Source of the DNA: Aureobasidium sp. EXF-3400
Taxonomy: Eukaryota > Ascomycota > Dothideomycetes > Dothideales > Saccotheciaceae
Assembly: GCA_024195585.1 (NCBI GenBank)
Contig: SWBL01000540.1
Coordinates: 1 to 22,991 of the forward strand
Direction: 5' to 3'
DNA length: 22,991 bases
Each line of letters opens with the position of its first letter. Position 1 is the stretch's first letter. The notes under the pieces are model-generated. The model had not been told where the DNA came from, did no database searches, and saw only the letters and a list, made by a program, of their open reading frames with translations. This document shows positions 18,060-22,991 of this stretch, piece by piece. The position numbers and the translations under genes were made by a program.

Positions 18060-19085
18060 ATGAAGATCCTTCAAGCAAACTACTTCTGGCTAGCTCTCTT
18101 GAGTCTCACAGAGTACGCGTTTTCGCAAAAAGCAGACTGTGGGGATGGTCTGACGCTGGATGTGCAGCAGGGCGATCCATTTACCTTCAGCATACCCCTA
18201 AACCAGACCTGTTCCGCAGCTCTGGCTACCTTCAGCGATGAATCAGATTTCATCCTGGACCCGCATACTAATACTTCCTGCCATCGTCCAGGCTCAACCT
18301 CTCAGACGTTCACCACTGTCATTGGCACAGATGTCTCTAGAGGTATGGCCACGATGACCTTTCAATGCGGCGGTGAAGTGTACTGCATTTCCATCAATGT
18401 AGCAGAAGGTAACGGCTCAGAGTCACAAACATCTATCAGCGGCATCTGTACGAACTCAACCAATCAGGCCCGCGAATCATCAGGCAGATCCTCAGGATCA
18501 ATTTTGTTGCCAACGGCTGCCGGTGGAACTGCGTATGAAGGAAGCGTAGAGAGTTCGACCTCGGCTGTCATGCCCTTTGGAACATCTCCAGCCACACAGG
18601 GTGGTCTTGGCGCATCAACAGCTATGTTTGGTAACTCAACTGGCTTCAGCACGATACGCGGTACAAATTTACCAGGGACTGATCCAAGCGTCACTGGACT
18701 CGAAAGTATCGATGGCATTCGCACCACCTCTAAGACGACCTCCGGCATGACAGATGCCGGCGGCGCCTACGCAACTTCTCAGGCTTCGCCCGACATGACT
18801 GATGAAACGGGCCTCACCGACTCGGTGCTGGCTACCTCTTTGCCATACAGTCCCTACGCACAAACTTCTCAAGCAGCCACGATACAAGCCATTTCTAGTC
18901 AAACATCTATGACCACGTCGGTATTGCAAACACTAGCCGGAAGTGGGATTGCTGGTCCGAATTCCACAGCAGTAGTCGATTCAACATCACCTCTACAGAG
19001 TGGTGACGTGAGAGCGTCTTCCACTGCTGCAGCAGGGCAAGATCCCTCGACATGCGCTTGTTTCCCACTTCCTAGTCTTCTGTGA
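18060..19085 (+). CDS. Secreted Ser/Thr-rich protein with six-cysteine N-terminal region
   Basis: Intronless. An ATG at 18027 is in frame, but the second ATG at 18060 places a signal peptide at the very N-terminus (MKILQANYFWLALLSLTEY, predicted cleavage before QKADCG), so 18060 is preferred; 341 residues. Residues about 23-130 form a compact, low-Ser region with Cys at about 27, 51, 74, 103, 109 and 130, probably three disulphides, with N-glycosylation sequons. The rest is Ser/Thr/Gly/Ala-rich and resembles a cell-wall stalk, with repeated TSxTTSG-like words. The C-terminus (TCACFPLPSLL) is short and only weakly hydrophobic, so a GPI anchor is not evident. Function unknown; cell-wall or effector-like roles are possible. 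Confidence 0.8.
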   Translation: MKILQANYFWLALLSLTEYAFSQKADCGDGLTLDVQQGDPFTFSIPLNQTCSAALATFSDESDFILDPHTNTSCHRPGSTSQTFTTVIGTDVSRGMATMTFQCGGEVYCISINVAEGNGSESQTSISGICTNSTNQARESSGRSSGSILLPTAAGGTAYEGSVESSTSAVMPFGTSPATQGGLGASTAMFGNSTGFSTIRGTNLPGTDPSVTGLESIDGIRTTSKTTSGMTDAGGAYATSQASPDMTDETGLTDSVLATSLPYSPYAQTSQAATIQAISSQTSMTTSVLQTLAGSGIAGPNSTAVVDSTSPLQSGDVRASSTAAAGQDPSTCACFPLPSLL

Positions 19086-20640
19086 TCTTGATTCTAATGC
19101 TGATTCAATCTTCTTTGGGTCTCATTGACCAGATGAATCGGACACTGTTTCTCTGTGATTTGCGTTTCCAGAAGTGTCTACCTGCTTAGATTAGCCCGAT
19201 ACTGTGAGTATCACATAGTGGTTGACCCTCAGCGATACACTCAATCCAATTGTTTTTACAGTCTCTCTTGCACATGTTTCTTCGATACCAAGCAAGGATG
19301 TTACTCATCAATTCTACAGTCAAGGTGTTCTAGATACTACTACCTTCCAATTGCCTGTTCAGCTAGTAAAATGCGTTGCAAAAATGTGCTAAGCTTTATG
19401 TCAAGCAAGGTTGGAGCTGTGGTCTTGAGGTCTGTCATTGCCGGCCCGTTCAGATCCAGAGCCCACCGAGTGATAGACTGGAATTCTCTGCCACCCCCCA
19501 GAGATGTTTCAAGACTATCACCCATGCTGATCCGCATCAGATCGCGGAGCATACTGTCTATGTGTAAACTAAATGTGATCTACACACTAATCGCCCAGAA
19601 TAACACCGACTCATACTCAATGGCGACTTTTGGTTAAATATGCCAGCGTGATCATCAATTCTCATTGTGACCGCATGTCGACCATTGAGAAAGCCATACT
19701 GCGATGAACACGCATCAAGACGCCTTGTTCAATCGAGTGAGGTTGATGAAAGCTCACACACAAAGCAAAGAGATATGATTACACACAACAGCACCTTCTG
19801 TAGGCGGACACGAATACGTTACCCGGTTGTCAGCCACGCAGAGTATTATGTTAGTGTGTGACGGCACTACCCGTCGGCCGCTATGTAGCTAGGAGTGAAG
19901 ACTAGAGCAAAATCTGCAGGGCCATTTGTTGTGCACGCACAGGAGCAAGGGAAAAGAGAACACCGAAATATATCAAGCGCATTGGAAGGGAGCGGGAGTG
20001 AGCAGTGGCAGCAGGAGAGCACACGATCTTGTAAATGACCTAGTAGCTACATAGTCATTCTCAGCAAGGCCAAAGGGTCAAATGGAGCATGATTCGAAAA
20101 AAAGAAAAAGGCGCATTAACAGGATAATCTCCACAACGAAGCCGAAGACCGAAGAAACAATTTGTTGATTATGCCGATCCCATCTAACAGACCCTGGAAC
20201 GAGACTTGGCGTAAGTGAGCGCAGGCACAATCAAATTAGTGCGGTGGATACACCTGTACATCCCGCTGACCAATCAGGTCGAAGCAATAAGGGAGCAGAC
20301 GGTGGCTAATCTGTAAATCATGCCACATCGTAATTTTATGGATACATCCTGTCGCCACTACCCATTCATCCATGTGTTCAACGTAAAGCTTACCGACAGA
20401 CTGGTAGACAGCCAGTGAATATAGTGGAACAAAATAGTAATCTCAATATGTATCGATTCCTTGCAGCCACTTGTGTTAACGCACAAGTGGAAAAAGCACA
20501 ACGCCATGCCCACTAGAATTGACCGATTTATTATTACAGGTACTAACTCTAGCTTGTACCCTGAAATATTCAGAACCGCGATTGTGTGCAATCGCGATCC
20601 TGTCACCAGCTCTGCACTCGACGAGCGTTTTTATTGTGTT
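19086..20640. other. Intergenic stretch without a firmly supported gene
   Basis: Two overlapping frames were considered: plus 19155-19637 (160 residues, Cys/Ser/Arg-rich) and minus 19340-19552 (70 residues from an ATG, reading DSLETSLGGGREFQSITRWALDLN). The minus one has the more protein-like composition and might be a fragment of a gene, but nothing extends it on either side. Purine-rich patches lie at 19950-20015 and 20090-20110. Confidence 0.4.
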
Positions 20641-21060
20641 TTTTTTTTCTAGGGGCGGGGCCCCACGGCGGATGCCCACGTGGCTCGAAGCTCGGGTTAG
20701 CAAGCCGAATAGGTGCCGTCACGGGATCGGAAGTGGCTCGCCCGGCACGTGATTATCGGCTTTTCGCAAGGCGGACGCCAGCGATCACATCATCCTTCTG
20801 AGCACCGGTCATCGAGCCAGCTCGGCCATCTTTGTCCCACGAGTACTGGCTATGTACGAAATCCCCAAGCTTCTTCAGGCCATGGCACGGTCTCTGTTTC
20901 TGCGAAGACGATTGGCGTCAAAACTCATTCCTTTCGGACCACGGCGACTAGATTGCCGACAATACTTTTCCCGGCACGTGCTTCACCACCCCACGCCTTT
21001 CCAAAAACAAAAGCCATCATAGTGCGGTCCGATTTCACAATATCGCCACACTGATCTTAG
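20641..21060. promoter_or_regulatory. GC-rich stretch with three CACGTG boxes
   Basis: Perfect palindromic CACGTG sites occur at 20677-20682, 20746-20751 and 20975-20980; the last two share the 11-mer CCCGGCACGTG. A fourth lies at 21608-21613. CACGTG is the core of bHLH factor sites in fungi. The stretch follows a T-rich run and a GGGGCGGGGCCCC element at about 20652-20664. Regulatory function is inferred. Confidence 0.35.
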
Positions 21061-21239
21061 TAGTGATGCCAGCAACGAGTCATGGCGCGCGCATGTTGGT
21101 AGCTGACGCAAGAACTCGAACAACATGGCAAGGAGCTTGACGTCTTCTCGCTGTAGTCGAGCCGTGCTTGTCATGAGCTGCAATGTGTTCTTGGTAGATG
21201 AACGTCAGAGTCGATCTTCGAATGGCTAATTTGCATGAC

Positions 21240-21355
21240 GAAGAGCGAGATGATTGTTGCCTACTTCTCTCTTGCCTGTCTTGTTGGTTATCTTCCACTC
21301 TCTTACTTACTCTTTTCTTCTTTCACTTCCTTCACTTTTGCATTTTGTTATGTTG
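21240..21355 (+). promoter_or_regulatory. Pyrimidine-rich tract
   Basis: A long C/T-rich stretch (CTTCTCTCTTGCC, CTTACTCTTTTCTTCTTTC) resembles CT-rich tracts near fungal core promoters. No supported ORF starts immediately after it, so its target is unclear. Confidence 0.25.
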
Positions 21356-21843
21356 TCGTGTTTACGAAGCCACGCTGACTTGGTCAGTTCACCTTAGGAA
21401 ACATTTTCTGCCACTTTGTCCTCCTTCTACCCTAGAACTGTCCGCCTCGGAACAAAATCTATATCCAATGGTTGCGAAAGGGAAGAAATCCCCGTTCCCT
21501 CGGAGATTGGAGCGGAAGGCACACTAAAATGCTGACACCCACTAAGTCTGGGTCAACCATTCAATCGGATCTGATGGTGCTTCAAGTGCTACTGATTGGC
21601 GCTACAGCACGTGTCTATTTGCTCACTCAGGGTCGTGGTGGATGTCGGTATATTGCGTTCCAAGCCTCGTGAAATATAGCCTTCCATCGTTTGCGGCCTC
21701 GAAGCTTTGGAATACCGAAAGTGATAGGCCACTAACATTCCTTTGCACCGGTGGGTTGGATGCCCCGACCGATCTGCTTGACTCCTTGTCTGCAACGATG
21801 GGCAAGGGAGAAGGGTTGAACGCGGCTCATTGAGCAGATCAGC

Positions 21844-21850
21844 TATATAG
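21844..21850 (+). promoter_or_regulatory. TATA-like box (TATATAG)
   Basis: TATATAG stands about 100 bp before a putative 5' intron donor at 21945 and 360 bp before the first in-frame ATG of the hypothetical gene. The spacing suits a TATA box for that gene, but this is inference. Confidence 0.3.
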
Positions 21851-21944
21851 AGCTGGACGACTCCGGGAATCGTTCTTCCCAGCCTCAAAAACTTCAGTCA
21901 CTGTTACAGGAGTCAGTGTAGAAAAGTAATCACGACCGTTGACA

Positions 21945-22011
21945 GTATGTGGCTGGAAACCTTTCTGTGCTTGTTATTCCCTTGACACATCAGTTACTGA
22001 CTGAGAGCTAG
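21945..22011 (+). other. Putative intron upstream of or within the hypothetical gene at 22.2 kb
   Basis: GTATGT donor at 21945, CTGAC branch at 21997-22001 and GCTAG acceptor ending at 22011: a 67-bp unit with all three canonical fungal signals. It would place the frame that follows in a second exon, beginning at 22012. Confidence 0.45.
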
Positions 22012-22202
22012 TGAGCTGTTCGAGTATCACCCCCTATGACCACGGACGTCGCCAAACGGGTGGTCATCCAGGACTGTTACTTTACGACCATAACTCTCCT
22101 CTATTCCACCCGTCCTATATACCGCCAGCAACTTCCTGGCCCAACCCATATTTAAACGCATACTTTTGGCCTCAAGACTCACTTTTCTCTTACGGGACTC
22201 CC

Positions 22203-22784
22203 ATGTTCGATACTTGTCTACAGCCGGCGCTCTCGAATGGAACTCTGGACGGATATCAGTACTACATGGCTGAACAAGAAGCCCACATCAGCGGCCTCGA
22301 AGTGAATACTGCATTCGATCCTAAACAACATACGGCAACGTTAGAGTTGCAAGAAGCAACGGATCAAGTCTCTGACTCGAATCAATCGGCAGATCCTTCA
22401 GAAGGGCAACACCTGCTTGCTCACTTCAGTGCAGCTGAAGCGCAAGCCGTGTCGCCGATAGTGACTGAATCCGAGGAAGACCTGGTAGAATCTGTTCTTC
22501 ACAGTCTGCGGCAAGCAAAGGAATCCGGCGACCGGGCATTGCTCCAGTCGGATTTTGTATTCAAACAGGACTCCGTAGATTTTGGAGTTCAGCTTGTAGT
22601 TGAGGACCTCGACAACAATGAGCCAGACCATGAGTCCGACCTAGAAGATACAGACCTTCTCCTAGGACGAACGTTGAAGCAGCTGATGAACAATACCTTG
22701 AGGTTCCCGGGAATCCACAAGATTGTTGTCCGAAGTAGCAAGTCATCCATGAAGATTCTCAGCGAGCATCAGGGAGTTCAATGA
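22203..22784 (+). CDS. Hypothetical protein, acidic; true start possibly upstream
   Basis: From the first in-frame ATG at 22203 the product is 193 residues; the same frame is open back to 22012, right after a putative splice acceptor, and that extra part reads like protein (SYIPPATSWPNPYLNAYFWP, Pro/Tyr/Trp-rich). An earlier ATG at 22036 is in another frame and opens only 39 codons. The protein has a Gln/Ser/Asp-rich centre, a helix-like SEEDLVESVLHSLRQAKESGD, an acidic NNEPDHESDLEDTDLL, and a C-terminus with basic residues (RTLKQLMNN, KIVVRSSKSSMK). No signal peptide, membrane span or known domain. The family is not recognised. Confidence 0.5.
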   Translation: MFDTCLQPALSNGTLDGYQYYMAEQEAHISGLEVNTAFDPKQHTATLELQEATDQVSDSNQSADPSEGQHLLAHFSAAEAQAVSPIVTESEEDLVESVLHSLRQAKESGDRALLQSDFVFKQDSVDFGVQLVVEDLDNNEPDHESDLEDTDLLLGRTLKQLMNNTLRFPGIHKIVVRSSKSSMKILSEHQGVQ

Positions 22785-22991
22785 ATGAAGATTCATTATT
22801 CAAGTCTATCTTAGCAAGTCTGATCGTAGCAGAACATCTTTGGCAAACACTCCACACATCTATTATGCTTGACCATATTATGCCTCAACAGAAGCACCCT
22901 CGAAACCATCCCGTCGACAATTCGTCGTGACCTTGAGCAAAGAACCTATTCGACCAACCCCGGATTGGATTGTGTGTTCTAGTAAACTCTG
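22785..22991. other. 3' flank of the last gene
   Basis: No ORF or repeat of note; presumably the 3' untranslated region and terminator of the preceding gene. Confidence 0.4.

Noticed and set aside
19340..19552. 70-residue minus ORF reading SLGGGREFQSITRW
   Set aside because: Plausible composition but no flanking exons; mentioned with the intergenic stretch only.
1..22991. tRNA or rRNA genes
   Set aside because: Scanning for A-box and B-box pairs and cloverleaf ends gave no convincing candidate; a tRNAscan-SE run would be decisive.

Overview
The window looks like filamentous ascomycete (Pezizomycotina) nuclear DNA. Genes carry short introns of 46-67 bp with GTRNGT-type donors and CTRAC-like branch sites. 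Recognisable genes are fungal: a cupredoxin-type extracellular serine-rich protein, a GT8 glycosyltransferase, an ATG7 relic and a Tad1-type LINE. The genus cannot be read from the sequence. Several apparent ORFs begin at GTG or TTG, which is not credible here, so starts were reassigned to ATG and exons were joined by hand.

Layout. 1-~3.4 kb: 5' half of a non-LTR retrotransposon on the minus strand, with an intact gag-like ORF1 overlapping an ORF2 that runs open off the left edge (APE endonuclease, start of the reverse transcriptase region). ~3.4-8.7 kb: gene-poor DNA with several unrelated minisatellites and a diverged 63-bp direct repeat; only weak ORFs. 8.78-11.07 kb (-): a six-exon gene of unknown family, hidden because introns break its frame. 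11.8-12.84 kb (-): a three-exon cupredoxin-like serine-rich membrane protein. ~12.93-13.28 kb (-): a possible decayed secreted-protein gene. 13.63-14.96 kb (+): a three-exon GT8 glycosyltransferase with a probable GC-AG intron. 15.04-16.80 kb (-): a truncated, frameshifted ATG7 pseudogene joined to a low-complexity frame carrying three premature stops. 18.06-19.09 kb (+): a secreted Ser/Thr-rich protein. 19.1-22.0 kb: mostly non-coding, with CACGTG boxes, a pyrimidine-rich tract and a TATA-like box before a hypothetical gene at 22.0-22.8 kb (+).

Functional theme: cell-surface and secretory functions (serine-rich cupredoxin protein, Golgi-type glycosyltransferase, secreted Ser/Thr-rich protein) lie among pseudogenes, minisatellites and an apparently young retrotransposon. 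This suggests an accessory, fast-evolving region. No operon-like system, CRISPR array, rRNA or tRNA was seen. The most notable observations are the ATG7 relic, the hidden six-exon gene and the cluster of in-frame stops each one C-to-T change from a sense codon.
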